Source: Patagioenas fasciata (taxonomy: Eukaryota; Chordata; Aves; Columbiformes; Columbidae). From it: DNA of 64,000 bases. This document shows positions 22,393 through 34,300 of this stretch, in pieces. The position numbers and the translations under genes are program-made. The notes below the pieces were generated by a model. The model was not told the origin of the DNA, made no database searches, and was given only the letters and a program-made list of their open reading frames with translations. Where the stretch lies: positions 2,609,001-2,673,000 of the forward strand of contig NW_027288510.1 of assembly GCF_037038585.1 (NCBI RefSeq), written 5' to 3'. Within the stretch, counting starts at the first letter, position 1; each line of letters begins with the position of its first letter.

Positions 22393-23823
22393 GCATATCC
22401 ACAAAGGGAACTTACCAACAGGATTGTGTAAGAAATGTCTAAGAATAGAAGATCAGGAAACCAGAGCTCGGTTGAGGATTCCAGTTGCCACTGGAAGAAT
22501 AGAAAAAGAATAGCCAAGAATGGTGGGAGGTATTTACTGAAGGGGTGAATGGGAATTTAGAGAGTCCACCAGTGATGAAAAGAATAGAGTGCAGACAGAG
22601 AAATCAAATTCCGTGTTGCTCCTGTTGTTCCTAGGAAGTGAAGGCCAAGAGTTGGGAAACGATAATCGCCACGCTAACGACAAAAACAGGAAAGGCGGGG
22701 ACACGGCCCTCGCTGCCGAGAAGACGACGAACTCGGCTGCGGCTGCAACCTGCTCGGCCAGAGAGCGTGGAAACCTGGACCTGATCCTCTTGCCAGGAGC
22801 GGTGACTTATTCTTCCCAACTTAGCCTGGTTAATCCCTGGACCAAGTGCTACAAGCGTGTGAGAATAGGAAGACTAACCCAGTATGTTCTACATTATCAC
22901 ACTCGTATTAATTCTGGATGTTATGATAGAACAAAATTGGAGAAGTGTGAAATCCAAGGGCAGAAATTATGGGTAGCAACTAACCTAGAGAAAGGTGGAC
23001 TCGCTGTAGGCTCTGCCTCCTGCCCTAGGGGAGAACAGAGGATCTGTTTTACACAAGCTGGTAGGAGGGGCTATTCAGATGGAGGGGGAGTGCAAGACAA
23101 AACTTGAAACAGAGAGGAGTTTAATAAATGCCCCATAGGAGGAATGCAAACTTGGAAAGATGGTGAATGGCCTGCACAAAGAATATCTGAATACTATGAT
23201 CCAGCCACATGGGCCCAAGATGGAAACTGGGGATCCCGTACCCCTATATATATGCTAAACCAAATTATTTGGTTGCAAGCAGTGGTTGAAATAATAAGCA
23301 ACCAGACGGCTGAGGCACCGAATCTCATAGCGAGACAATTGTCTCAGACCAGAGCTGCAGTGTACCAAAATCAGGGAGCGTGAGATTGGCTTTTAGCTGA
23401 AGAGAGGGGGGCGTCTGTGGGAAACTGAATACTTCGGAGTGTTGTTTGGAAAGAGATAACGATGGGGAAGCCATAATGAAAATAGCAGAGGAGATAAAAC
23501 GCGTTGCACATGTACCAGTACAGAAATGGAATTCTATACTTACTAGCCATTGGTGGGGTAACTTATTTGGGGGAGCCTGGTGGAAGAAAATAGGCTTCAT
23601 GATAGTATGTGCATTTCTGGGTTTACTGTTTGTGCCACGTATGACCCCGTGCTTTGTTCAGTTAATACATTCAGTAGTCCAAGCCATGCAAATCTCAGGC
23701 ACGCCTATAGATCCTGAAATGGCAGCAAAAGGAACGGGGTATAAACTAATGATTTTGAAAGATAACACCAAACTGGACCTGGCCATCGCACTGGGAAGAA
23801 GAAACCCAAAAGGAAAGCGCTAG
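22393..23823 (+). pseudogene. ERV env, surface and transmembrane parts, copy A
   Basis: Plus-strand envelope remnant. The surface part holds a cysteine-bearing block around 22855-23107 (INSGCYDR, KCEIQGQ). The transmembrane subunit includes a helical heptad region (23144-23383), a [10 protein letters not shown] motif near 23415-23445, in which seven residues lie between the first cysteine and the CC pair, and a last frame (23446-23823) with the membrane span FMIVCAFLGLLFV and a basic tail. A two-base insertion just upstream of the cysteine motif breaks the frame and is shared by all copies; a TGA at 23382 is specific to copies A and B. Env normally drives entry; this one cannot be translated whole. 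Confidence 0.8.
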
Positions 23824-24102
23824 GAACTGCAGTGAGCGGGGTCACCACGCCAAAGAGCGCGAGCTCCCGCTGCAGCCCAACAGATGCCATTGCTGCCGGG
23901 GCACCAGCCACCCGGTCATCAGCTGCCCCAGAAGAGCAACACGAATGTTTTGTTCAACATGAGAATTTGTTTGTTCTTTGAGGGAGAAAGATAAGTCTTC
24001 TCCTGTCGAAGCAGCCTTCTTACTTGTGGTCCGAGAAAAGGTTAAATAGGGAATCATCACGTTAGTACAAAAATTTACTAACCTTCCCGAAAAGGGGGGA
24101 AC

Positions 24103-24599
24103 TGACAGAGGGAACTAACTAACTAACTAACCCATTATGTTAAGAAAAAACAGAACCTCGTCGAATGCCAAGGTAAGAGGTTTTACAGCACCTAGATGTA
24201 AACTTGAGAAGACGAGATAACGAAGATTTACAGCAAAAGGGGGGAACCAGTCTGATTTCAATCGACTTGGCAGCTTGGGTTCCAGTCCACTCAACATAAT
24301 GAGCCAAAGGTAAAGAGGTCACTGTGACGAGGCTGAAGGAGCCTTCATCCAAAGACCCTCCTCAAGACCACCAGATGGCACTGCGCAGGTGCAACAGGGA
24401 GGGGTCAAGGGGGAGACTACGGAAATGATCACCTGGGACTCATTTTAAGAAGAAGCGGGAAAGGTTATGAATATGTAGAGGCGTTCCTGGGGTCATTATG
24501 AATACGTAACACCTTACTGTATTAAACACACCTCATTCAGCTTCTTTGGGGAACTGAGAACTTGCTGAGCTGACACCAAGTCCTGCTGTGTCCCTGTCA
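24103..24599 (+). repeat. 3' LTR of the plus-strand ERV, unit A
   Basis: Preceded by a polypurine tract (AAAAGGGGGGAAC). It begins TGACAG and ends CTGTCA, giving matching short inverted termini. An (AACT)n run lies near its start and ATTAAA near 24523. The following sequence is not a known primer-binding site, as expected for a 3' LTR. Confidence 0.75.
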
Positions 24600-24827
24600 C
24601 CCGCAGAGTGCCCGCATCCTCCCCACGGTAGCGGGCATTGTGACAAAGGTTCTATGTCAGCTGGGTGTGGCAGCCGAGCGCCCCCTAGGGGAGGGGGAGC
24701 CTGTCAGCCCCGGGCCTGTCACTGCCTGCTGTCCCCCCTGTCAGCAGCGAGGCCTCGGAAAAGTTTCCAAAACATCCCCAGACTTGGGTCCAGCGTGGCC
24801 AAAAGTCTCCAAGAGACAAGTCGGAAA

Positions 24828-24920
24828 GAAGGATATGGAACAAAGGGAGAAAGCAAAGGGAGCAAGCCAAAGGGAGGGAAGAGGAAAATCTAGTGCCGGG
24901 CTGCAGGACTGAAATGGAGG
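24828..24920 (+). repeat. Internal direct repeat, left member, unit A
   Basis: About 93 bases, starting GAAGGATATGG, repeated at 25301-25393 with an exact offset of 473 bases and a few differences. Recombination between the pair explains unit B. Confidence 0.9.
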
Positions 24921-25053
24921 AATGGAAAGACAAAAGCCAGGAAGCAGGAGAGTTTGAGAAAAGGAGAGAGGAAAGAAGAGACATGCAGCCAGACGAGGGG
25001 TTAGTGAGAGAGGCTGGCACAGAGAACAGGATGAGAAGGAAATAAGGCAAGGC

Positions 25054-25300
25054 TGGGCCAAAGGACGTTTCCTTGCTTTATATTTTCTACCACATACATC
25101 TGGAGACGAGCAGGGAAGCCATCAGACCTGATGGATTAGGCCCAAACAAAAACCCCGGCTACTTGAGACACTTAGACTAAGCCTAAAATGCAAAGATCTC
25201 TCCATAAGGATGGGTTTTATACTCTACTTCCACAATCTGCTGGCAGTACAAAAGAATAAGCGGCAGATCTACTTAGGCTGAGTCACGGTGGTTTTGTGCA
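25054..25300. other. Linker of the array unit
   Basis: Non-coding DNA present in units A, C and D. Pieces of it occur outside the array at 11155-11235 and 46604-46725, so it is a dispersed sequence, possibly part of another LTR. Confidence 0.5.
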
Positions 25301-25393
25301 GAAGGATATGGAACAAAGGGAGAAAGCAAAGGGAGCAGGACAAAGGGAGGGAAGAGGAAAAACTAGTGCTGAGCTGCAGGACTGAAATGGAGG
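25301..25393 (+). repeat. Internal direct repeat, right member, unit A
   Basis: Partner of 24828-24920. It differs at a few positions (for example GGACAAAGG for AGCCAAAGG), which lets the crossover in unit B be mapped. Confidence 0.9.
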
Positions 25394-25439
25394 AGGTTTT
25401 GCATTTTCTTATGATACAGTTGTATAGGTGGCTTCAAGC

Positions 25440-26990
25440 CTAGACAACACGATTTCACGTTTTTCTTCTGGAGTTATGCATTTGCTGTTCTTTCTTTCTT
25501 CTTGTTCTTTTAGCAGGATCATTTTATCTGAGCATGGCAGTGGCCCTAAAGGCACTTGCTTTGATAGAGCTGTCCAATAAGGTGTTGAACAAGTCCTCGC
25601 AGACACGCAATGATGTAGCACGCTATAGAAATCAGTGCTTCTGTTACTTCGATTAAAGAAGTAATTTCTCTCAATATTCCAAACCAAGATTCTAACAATC
25701 CCATGAGTGGACTATCTACACCTGAATTCTCAGCCAATTCTTCTGCTGAAGCTGTGGTTAGACATATATCACCTTTTTCTGCCAACATCCTATCTGGGAC
25801 CATGTTATTTTCCCATGCCATTCTACTAGTAGCATCTAATTGCTTGGTGATTCATTTAACTGCTTGTCTAGTATAACTTATAAATAAATGTTATTTATCC
25901 CGTCTACATTCTTGTTTGTAGTTACCTACCAAAACAAAAAGGACTCAGAACCCGCAGCTAACTTGACTTCTTGCTTTGTGTTCCTTGGGGACTCCTCTGG
26001 GGACCCCAATCTAATTGAAATAAACCCTGTCATCAGAGGAAAGCCCTCAACTCCTTTTTCTGTTGCCCTGATGGATCACAGGGTTCAAATGCCAGGGTAA
26101 AAGGAATTTCCAATTGTACGACGTCACAGGTACCTTCCCAGTGGGGGATAAAATGGAATGAAGTGTCATCTTCCCACAGCACCACCAAAGATCCACTCAA
26201 GAAGCATTTGAGGACATATGAGGACCAACTTCCCGTGTCTCTGCACACCTACTCATGTTCCTAGGAACTTGGTATCATTCCTGCCGCGTCGTGAGAGACA
26301 GGCAGTATGATTTCCAATTATTCCTGAAAATGCCAGGGGAATTTTGATATTTTTCCCTGCAAAGCTGGAAACAGTAGGGAGAGAGTACGACACGACTTAT
26401 TTCTCCATGCCGTAGAGTCTTGGCATAAGGCTAAGACGCACTCCATCCCCTGTCAATCTTCGCTCCACCCCAGAGGGAAGGGTACCACTTGGGCCACAGG
26501 CCTTCCTGCCGCACAGGCATAGCAATTGCTCGTTTAGGCTTTGCACCATATATTTGATCCATTCTACCCAGGCATTTGTACCTCCATATATTTTGAACCT
26601 TCCCAGGGCATCTTTTCTACTAATGTCTATTTGTGATCCATAAACCCCACTTACTGAATCATCTGCTCTCTGTCTTGCAATTAGCAAAGGGTTGCACTGC
26701 AGAGACTCACATCCTGGGAGAGACTGTCCTTTAGATAGGGTCATTTTTCTTTGCAACTCTATAACCGTTCATTGCTCACTGTCCATCCCCTAAACTCTGT
26801 GCTCCAAATAACACTGTACCAGGAGGGGCAATGAGAGACAGTAACAAAAACTGTGCACTTATTTAAATCATCCTTAGACTCAGTCCCCTTGGACACGTTT
26901 CTTTTCATAACTCAATTCTCCTTAGCTCTGTACATCCCCACAGTTAAGGATGTGGCAATCATCTACTCAAATTGTTAGGGAACCTTCAGT
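25440..26990 (-). pseudogene. Gamma-like ERV env remnant, unit A
   Basis: Minus strand. The surface part lies around 26756-26330: in one frame it has a cysteine pair NCYAC and WSED, then a stop, and in the same frame further on a QDSTAWRNKS block. The transmembrane part is 25821-25546, with a heptad-like LAENSGVDSPLMGLLESW stretch and the hydrophobic span ALISIACYIIACL. The usual immunosuppressive/cysteine motif is not visible, so that section is lost. Multiple frame breaks make this non-functional. Confidence 0.75.
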
Positions 26991-27185
26991 TTCAGTGACG
27001 TTTGTTAAGTAACCCATTTGTAAATTCTACATACACAGGATTAACAATCCCCAAAGGTTTCATTTCATTTTCATCTCTGTATCTTTAGTCGAAGGGGGTC
27101 ATCAGTTGTCAATACTTGCCACTCGTCATTGTCCTTTGGAGGTTCGATTGGCTCTTTAATCCGTGTCTAATGAGTCCACCCTTTC

Positions 27186-27648
27186 TCAGCTGGTCGTACC
27201 ACTGTCTCGGTGAGCAGCAGAACTTGAAATGCTCCTTCCCAATCTGGCTGAAGCTTCCGTTTCTTTCCAGGATTTGACCAGGACCCAGTTTTCAGGCTGA
27301 AACTTGTGAGCTGCAAACTCTAAAGGCAGAGTTTGTGCCAGAAGGCCTTGTGCCTGAGAGAAGATAGGCAAGACAACCCGAGTATACAGTTTTTGAGAAA
27401 TAAATCCTTAGTTTCAAACTGTGGAGGTCCACCTGTTATTAAACTTTTGCTACCACTGCTGCTGCGGCAGTGCTCAGGAGGAAAGCTTCTCCCCAGCTGG
27501 CAAGGTGATCAACCAACACTAGTATGTATTTAATTCCACCAGCTACAGGCAAATCACCTTGAATATTTTGAGAGAGTTGTAAACTTGGACCCTGCCCTCC
27601 TGCAGGCTGCTTTTTAAGTGCCTTTTTATTTATTCTTTTACAAACCAC
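27186..27648 (-). pseudogene. Integrase core and C-terminal remnant, minus-strand ERV, unit A
   Basis: Minus strand. A core-domain piece (27648-27439; YILVLVDHLASWGEAF) and, after a gap, a C-terminal domain piece (27371-27186; HKFQPENWVLVKSWKE) then a frame change. The arrangement fits a gammaretrovirus-like integrase. The catalytic acidic residues cannot all be found, so the enzyme is dead. Confidence 0.75.
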
Positions 27649-27925
27649 CCATCTTTCACAAATTTGCTTGGCTATACTATAAATTCCCGTATTACGTCAC
27701 ACATTGCTGGTGTTCCCCAATAACTCTCCTGATGTAGAATCGCTAATACCTCCCTCATGATTTGCTTATTTAACATTTCTCTACCATCTGGGAGTACCCA
27801 TTTCCCACTCTGTTCCCTGGCTCCTAATTCTTGGAGGACTTCTTCTTATTTTTCATCAAAAACTGGAATTTCCTGTGAGGCCAGGACCTCAAGCGCGAGA
27901 TAACTTACAGTTATCACTTCAGGTT

Positions 27926-28451
27926 TTAAGGCTGCTTCTCAGGCCATTTCATCTGATAACCAATCTCCCCTGACACAAAAGGAGTTTCCCCTCTGATGTC
28001 CCAATGGACATCATGTACTACAGCCACTTCTATTGGTGACATCAGATTATGTAACACTTGTCCAACTGGTTCTTCACAAACCAATTCTTTCCCTTTGCTA
28101 TTAATTAGACCCCATTCTTCCCAGATTTTCCCAAAGGTGTGCACTACTCCAAATGCATATCTAGAACCGTTACAGATGGTACCTTCTTTTCCATCTAACA
28201 TTTGCAGTGCCTGATTGACAGCGTATAGCTGGCATGTTTGAGCTGACCAGTTATTAGGTAACCTGCCCGTTTCTTATTTCACCACTCACACCTTCAACGA
28301 TGGCACACCCATTGTGTCTTTTCCCCTGAATTATCCCTGAAGTCCCATCTATGAGGAGGTGCAGCCCATTGTCATCTCTCCTCAGGAAAGCAGCAGGGTT
28401 TAATTTCCTGCTTTCTTTCACCAGAAGAGCGGTGACTGCTGCAGTTTGCAC
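27926..28451 (-). pseudogene. RNase H remnant, minus-strand ERV, unit A
   Basis: Minus strand in two frames: the start of RNase H (LLIDGTSG, KRHNGCAIVEG; 28451-28254) and a later part (28201-27926; NGSRYAFGVVHTFGKIWEEWG). The position that normally carries a catalytic Asp before SRYAF is Gly here. The remainder of reverse transcriptase is absent. Confidence 0.75.
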
Positions 28452-28477
28452 ACACTCAAGACACTGGCTCTAAGAGC

Positions 28478-28876
28478 TTAGATAAGTGTGCCACTGGCTG
28501 TCGCTTCCCCCCAGCCCACTTGCTGGTGGAGCAGTGTGGGAGGCAGAACAGGCCACCCTGTGCAAGCATTGCTCAACAGTACCAAAAACATCTCTGTATT
28601 ATCAACACTGCTTTTAGCACGAATCAGAAAACATAGTCCCATACTAGGTACCACAAAGAACATTAACTCCACCCTGGCCAAAACCAACACAAACTTCCAG
28701 GTAATAGAATAGCTCTCAAATTTTCTCCTTATCACCCCCCCAGGCAGTAACTGTGCTTCCACACCCAGAGCCTGTAAAACGTTTGTCTCTAATAAATAAG
28801 CTGGGGAATCTTCCACTAATATATTCCTTCCCCACACACTTTTAATTCTTATTATCACAGATAGGAATTTATTCAT
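28478..28876 (-). pseudogene. Possible protease remnant, minus-strand ERV, unit A
   Basis: A 132-codon minus-strand open frame. The segment LLETNVLQALGVEAQLLPGG resembles the C-terminal helix region of retropepsins, and its position between the nucleocapsid and pol remnants fits. No active-site DTG/DSG is visible. Identification is tentative. Confidence 0.35.
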
Positions 28877-29141
28877 AATTGTCTCTCCTTCCTCCCTGCT
28901 ACCCCATTTATTACAACTCTTTCTTCAGTTTTAGATCTTTTTAGGGTAGAATTTAGAAGGGATAGGGTAGCTTCTGTTTTTACTAAAAACTAGACCTCAT
29001 TACCTCCTACTTTACCAATTACATGCCCCTTTGCCATTTAAACAAGTTGCCCCACAAAAAAGAAACACCACAAATATTTTCAGCCCCTCTGATTTTCCAA
29101 AGTGTATTGAGTTTTCCTCCTTCAGTCATTTCTAACAGTTG

Positions 29142-29183
29142 CCGTCCTCGGGGTAAATATCCCACATTTCCACAATAATAGCA
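29142..29183 (-). pseudogene. Degenerate nucleocapsid zinc knuckle
   Basis: Minus strand codons read C-x2-C-x4-Y-x4-R, that is a CCHC knuckle in which His has become Tyr and the last Cys has become Arg. It lies near the start of the minus-strand ERV, upstream of the pol remnants, as Gag should. Confidence 0.6.
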
Positions 29184-29210
29184 TTCCATTTTCTCTCACT
29201 CTCTCACTGT

Positions 29211-30193
29211 ACCAAATGCTACGAGCGTGTGAGAATAGGAAGACTAACCCAGTATGTTCTACATTATCACGCTCCTATTAATTCTGGATGTTATGATAGA
29301 ACAAAATTGGAGAAGTGTGAAATCCAAGGGCAGAAATTATGGGTAGCAACTAACCTAGAGAAAGGTGGACTCGCTGTAGGCTCTGCCTCCTGCCCTAGGG
29401 GAGAACAGAGGATCTGTTTTACACAAGCTGGTAGGAGGGGCTATTCAGATGGAGGGGGAGTGCAAGACAAAACTTGAAACAGAGAGGAGTTTAATAAATG
29501 CCCCATAGGAGGAATGCAAACTTGGAAAGATGGTGAATGGCCTGCACAAAGAATATCTGAATACTATGATCCAGCCACATGGGCCCAAGATGGAAACTGG
29601 GGATCCCGTACCCCTATATATATGCTAAACCAAATTATTCGGTTGCAAGCAGTGGTTGAAATAATAAGCAACCAGACGGCTGAGGCACCGAATCTCATAG
29701 CGAGACAATTGTCTCAGACCAGAGCTGCAGTGTACCAAAATCAGGGAGCGTGAGATTGGCTTTCAGCTGAAGAGAGGGGGGCGTCTGTGGGAAACTGAAT
29801 ACTTCGGAGTGTTGTTTGGAAAGAGATAACGATGGGGAAGCCATAATGAAAATAGCAGAGGAGATAAAACGCGTTGCACATGTACCAGTACAGAAATGGA
29901 ATTCTATACTTACTAGCCATTGGTGGGGTAACTTATTTGGGGGAGCCTGGTGGAAGAAAATAGGCTTCATGATAGTATGTGCATTTCTGGGTTTACTGTT
30001 TGTGCCACGTATGACCCCCTGCTTTGTTCGGTTAATACATTCAGTAGTCCAAGCCATGCAAATCTCAGGCACGCCTACAGATCCTGAAATGGCAGCAAAA
30101 GGAACGGGGTATAAACTAATGATTTTAAAAGATAACACCAAACTGGACCTGGCCATCGCACTGGGAAGAAGAAACCCAAAAGGAAAGCGCTAG
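29211..30193 (+). pseudogene. ERV env, copy B
   Basis: Same content as copy A from the shared boundary: surface block 29229-29477, heptad region 29514-29753, cysteine motif, then the membrane-span frame 29816-30193. The TGA after QNQGA seen in copy A is also present. A few amino-acid differences from A (for example Arg for Gln in FVRLIH, Thr for Ile in SGTPT). Confidence 0.8.
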
Positions 30194-30472
30194 GAACTGC
30201 AGTGAGCGGGGTCACCACGCCAAAGAGCGCGAGCTCCCGCTGCAGCCCAACAGATGCCATTGCTGCCGGGGCACCAGCCACCCGGTCATCAGCTGCCCCA
30301 GAAGAGCAACACGAATGTTTTGTTCAACATGAGAATTTGTTTGTTCTTTGAGGGAGAAAGATAAGTCTTCTCCTGTCGAAGCAGCCTTCTTACTTGTGGT
30401 CCGAGAAAAGGTTAAATAGGGAATCATCACGTTAGTACAAGAATTTACTAACCTTCCCGAAAAGGGGGGAAC

Positions 30473-30969
30473 TGACAGAGGGAACTAACTAACTAACTAA
30501 CCCATTATGTTAAGAAAAAACAGAACCTCGTCGAATGCCAAGGTAAGAGGTTTTACAGCACCTAGATGTAAACTTGAGAAGACGAGATAACGAAGATTTA
30601 CAGCAAAAGGGGGGAACCAGTCTGATTTCAATCGACTTGGCAGCTTGGGTTCCAGTCCATTCAACATAATGAGCCAAAGGTAAAGAGGTCACTGTGACGA
30701 GGCTGAAGGAGCCTTCATCCAAAGACCCTCCTCAAGACCACCAGATGGCACTGCGCAGGTGCAACAGGGAGGGGTCAAGGAGGAGACTACGGAAATGATC
30801 ACCTGGGACTCATTTTAAGAAGAAGCGGGAAAGGTTATGAATATGTAGAGGCGTTCCTGGGGTCATTATGAATACGTAACACCTTACTGTATTAAACACA
30901 CCTCATTCAGCTTCTTTGGGGAACTGAGAACTTGCTGAGCTGACACCAAGTCCTGCTGTGTCCCTGTCA
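30473..30969 (+). repeat. 3' LTR of the plus-strand ERV, unit B
   Basis: 497 bases with the same TGACAG...CTGTCA ends and polypurine tract as unit A; only scattered differences. Confidence 0.75.
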
Positions 30970-31336
30970 CCCGCAGAGTGCCCGCATCCTCCCCACGGTA
31001 GCGGGCATTGTGACAAAGGTTCTATGTCAGCTGGGTGTGGCAGCCGAGCGCCCCCGAGGGGAGGGGGAGCCTGTCAGCCCCGGGCCTGTCACTGCCTGCT
31101 GTCCCCCCTGTCAGCAGCGAGGCCTCGGAAAAGTTTCCAAAACATGCCCAGACTTGGGTCCAGCGTGGCCAAAAGTCTCCAAGAGACAAGTCGGAAAGAA
31201 GGATATGGAACAAAGGGAGAAAGCGAAGGGAGCAAGCCAAAGGGAGGGAAGAGGAAAATCTAGTGCTGAGCTGCAGGACTGAAATGGAGGAGGTTTTGCA
31301 TTTTCTTATGATACAGTTGTATAGGTGGCTTCAAGC

Positions 31337-34300
31337 CTAGACAACACGATTTCACGTTTTTCTTCTGGAGTTATGCATTTGCTGTTCTTTCTTTCTTCTT
31401 GTTCTTTTGGCAGGATCATTTTATCTGAGCATGGCAGTGGCCCTAAAGGCACTTGCTTTGATAGAGCTGTCCAATAAGGTGTTGAACAAGTCCTCGCAGA
31501 CACGCAATGATGTAGCACGCTATAGAAATCAGTGCTTCTGTTACTTCGATTAAAGAAGTAATTTCTCTCAATATTCCAAACCAAGATTCTAACAATCCCA
31601 TGAGTGGACTATCTACACCTGAATTCTCAGCCAATTCTTCTGCTGAAGCTGTGGTTAGACATATATCACCTTTTTCTGCCAACATCGTATCTGGGACCAT
31701 GTTATTTTCCCATGCCATTCTACTAGTAGCATCTAATTGTTTGGTGATTCCTTTAACTGCTTGTCTAGTATAACTTATAAATAAATGTTATTTATCCCGT
31801 CTACATTCTTGTTTGTAGTTACCTACCAAAACAAAAAGGACTCAGAACCCGCAGCTAACTTGACTTCTTGCTTTGTGTTCCTTGGGGACTCCTCTGGGGA
31901 CCCCAATCTAATTGAAATAAACCCTGTCATCAGAGGAAAGCCCTCAACTCCTTTTTCTGTTGCCCTGATGGATCACAGTGTTCAAATGCCAGGGTAAAAG
32001 GAATTTCCAATTGTACGACGTCACAGGTACCTTCCCAGTGGGGGATAAAATGGAATGAAGTGTCATCTTCCCACAGTACCACCAAAGATCCACTCAAGAA
32101 GCATTTGAGGACATATGAGGACCAACTTCCCGTGTCTCTGCACACCTACTCGTGTTCCTAGGAACTTGGTATCATTCCTGCCGCGTCGTGAGAGACAGGC
32201 AGTATGATTTTCAATTATTCCTGAAAATGCCAGGGGGATTTTGATATTTTTCCCTGCAAAGCTGGAAACAGGAGGGAGAGAGTATGACACGACTTATTTC
32301 TCCATGCCGTAGAGTCTTGGCATAAGGTTAAGACGCACTCCATCCCCTGTCAATCTTCGCTCCACCCCAGAGGGAAGGGTACCACTTGGGCCACAGGCCT
32401 TCCTGCCGCACAGGCATAGCAATTGCTCGTTTAGGCTTTGCACCATATATTTGATCCATTCTACCCAGGCATTTGTACCTCCATATATTTTGAACCTTCC
32501 CAGGGCATCTTTTCTACTAATGTCTATTTGTGATCCATAAACCCCACTTACTGAATCATCTGCTCTCTGTCTTGCAATTAGCAAAGGGTTGCACTGCAGA
32601 GACTCACATCCTGGGAGAGACTGTCCTTTAGATAGGGTCATTTTTCTTTGCAACTCTATAACCGTTCATTGCTCACTGTCCATCCCCTAAACTCTGTGCT
32701 CCAAATAACACTGTACCAGGAGGGGCAATGAGAGACAGTAACAAAAACTGTGCACTTATTTAAATCATCCTTAGACTCAGGCCCCTTGGACACGTTTCTT
32801 TTCATAACTCCATTCTCTTTAGCTCTGTACATCCCCACAGTTAAGGATGTGGCAATCATCTACTCAAATTGTTAGGGAACCTTCAGTTTCAGTGACGTTT
32901 GTTAAGTAACCCATTTGTAAATTCTACATACACAGGATTAACAATCCCCAAAGGTTTCATTTCATTTTCATCTCTGTATCTTTAGTCGAAGGGGGTCATC
33001 AGTTGTCAATACTTGCCACTCGTCATTGTCCTTTGGAGGTTCGATTGGCTCTTTAATCCGTGTCTAATGAGTCCACCCTTTCTCAGCTGGTCGTACCACT
33101 GTCTCGGTGAGCAGCAGAACTTGAAATGCTCCTTCCCAACCTGGCTGAAGCTTCCGTTTCTCTCCAGGATTTGACCAGGACCCAGTTTTCAGGCTGAAAC
33201 TTGTGAGCTGCAAACTCTAAAGGCAGAGTTTGTGCCAGACGGCCTTGTGCCTGAGAGAAGATAGGCAAGACAACCCGAGTATACAGTTTTTGAGAAATAA
33301 ATCCTTAGTTTCAAACTGTGGAGGTCCACCTGTTATTAAACTTTTGCTACCACTGCTGCTGCGGCAGTGCTCAGGAGGAAAGCTTCTCCCCAGCTGGCAA
33401 GGTGATCAACCAACACTAGTATGTATTTAATTCCACCAGCTACAGGCAAATCACCTTGAATATTTTGAGAGAGTTGTAAACTTGGACCCTGCCCTCCTGC
33501 AGGCTGCTTTTTAAGTGCCTTTTTATTTCTTCTTTTACAAACCACCCATCTTTCACAAATTTGCTTGGCTATACTATAAATTCCCGTATTACGTCACACA
33601 TTGCTTGTGTTCCCCAATAACTCTCCTGATGTAGAATCGCTAACACCTCCCTCATGGTTTGCTTATTTAACATTTCTCTACCATCTGGGAGTACCCATTT
33701 CCCACTCTGTTCCCTGGCTCCTAATTCTTGGAGGACTTCTTATTTTTCATCAAAAACTGGAATTTCCTGTGAGGCCAGGACCTCAAGCGTGAGATAACTT
33801 ACAGTTATCACTTCAGGTTTTAAGGCTACTTCTCAGGCCATTTCATCTGATAACCAATCTCCCCTGACACAAAAGGAGTTTCCCCTCTGATGTCCCAATG
33901 GACATCATGTACTACAGCCACTTCTATTGGTGACATCAGATTATGTAACACTTGTCCAACTGGTTCTTCACAAACCAATTCTTTCCCTTTGCTATTAATT
34001 AGACCCCATTCTTCCCAGATTTTCCCAAAGGTGCGCACTACTCCAAATGCACATCTAGAACCGTTACAGATGGTACCTTCTTTTCCATCTAACATTTGCA
34101 GTGCCTGATTGACAGCGTATAGCTGGCATGTTTGAGCTGACCAGTTATTAGGTAACCTGCCCGTTTCTTATTTCACCACTCACACCTTCAACGATGGCAC
34201 ACCCATTGTGTCTTTTCCCCTGAATTATCCCTGAAGTCCCATCTATGAGGAGGTGCAGCCCATTGTCATCTCTCCTCAGGAAAGCAGCAGGGTTTAATGT

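Larger units (their letters stand above)
22841..29210. repeat. Tandem ERV-chimera unit A (6370 bp)
   Basis: First full copy of the array. It opens inside plus-strand env (ACCAAGTGCT), continues through the 3' LTR (24103-24599) and a linker region, and ends with a minus-strand ERV running back from 29210 to about 25440. The sequence left of 22841 (integrase end and env start) is not repeated in later units, so this is the boundary copy that still carries the parent ERV's 5' side. Confidence 0.95.
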
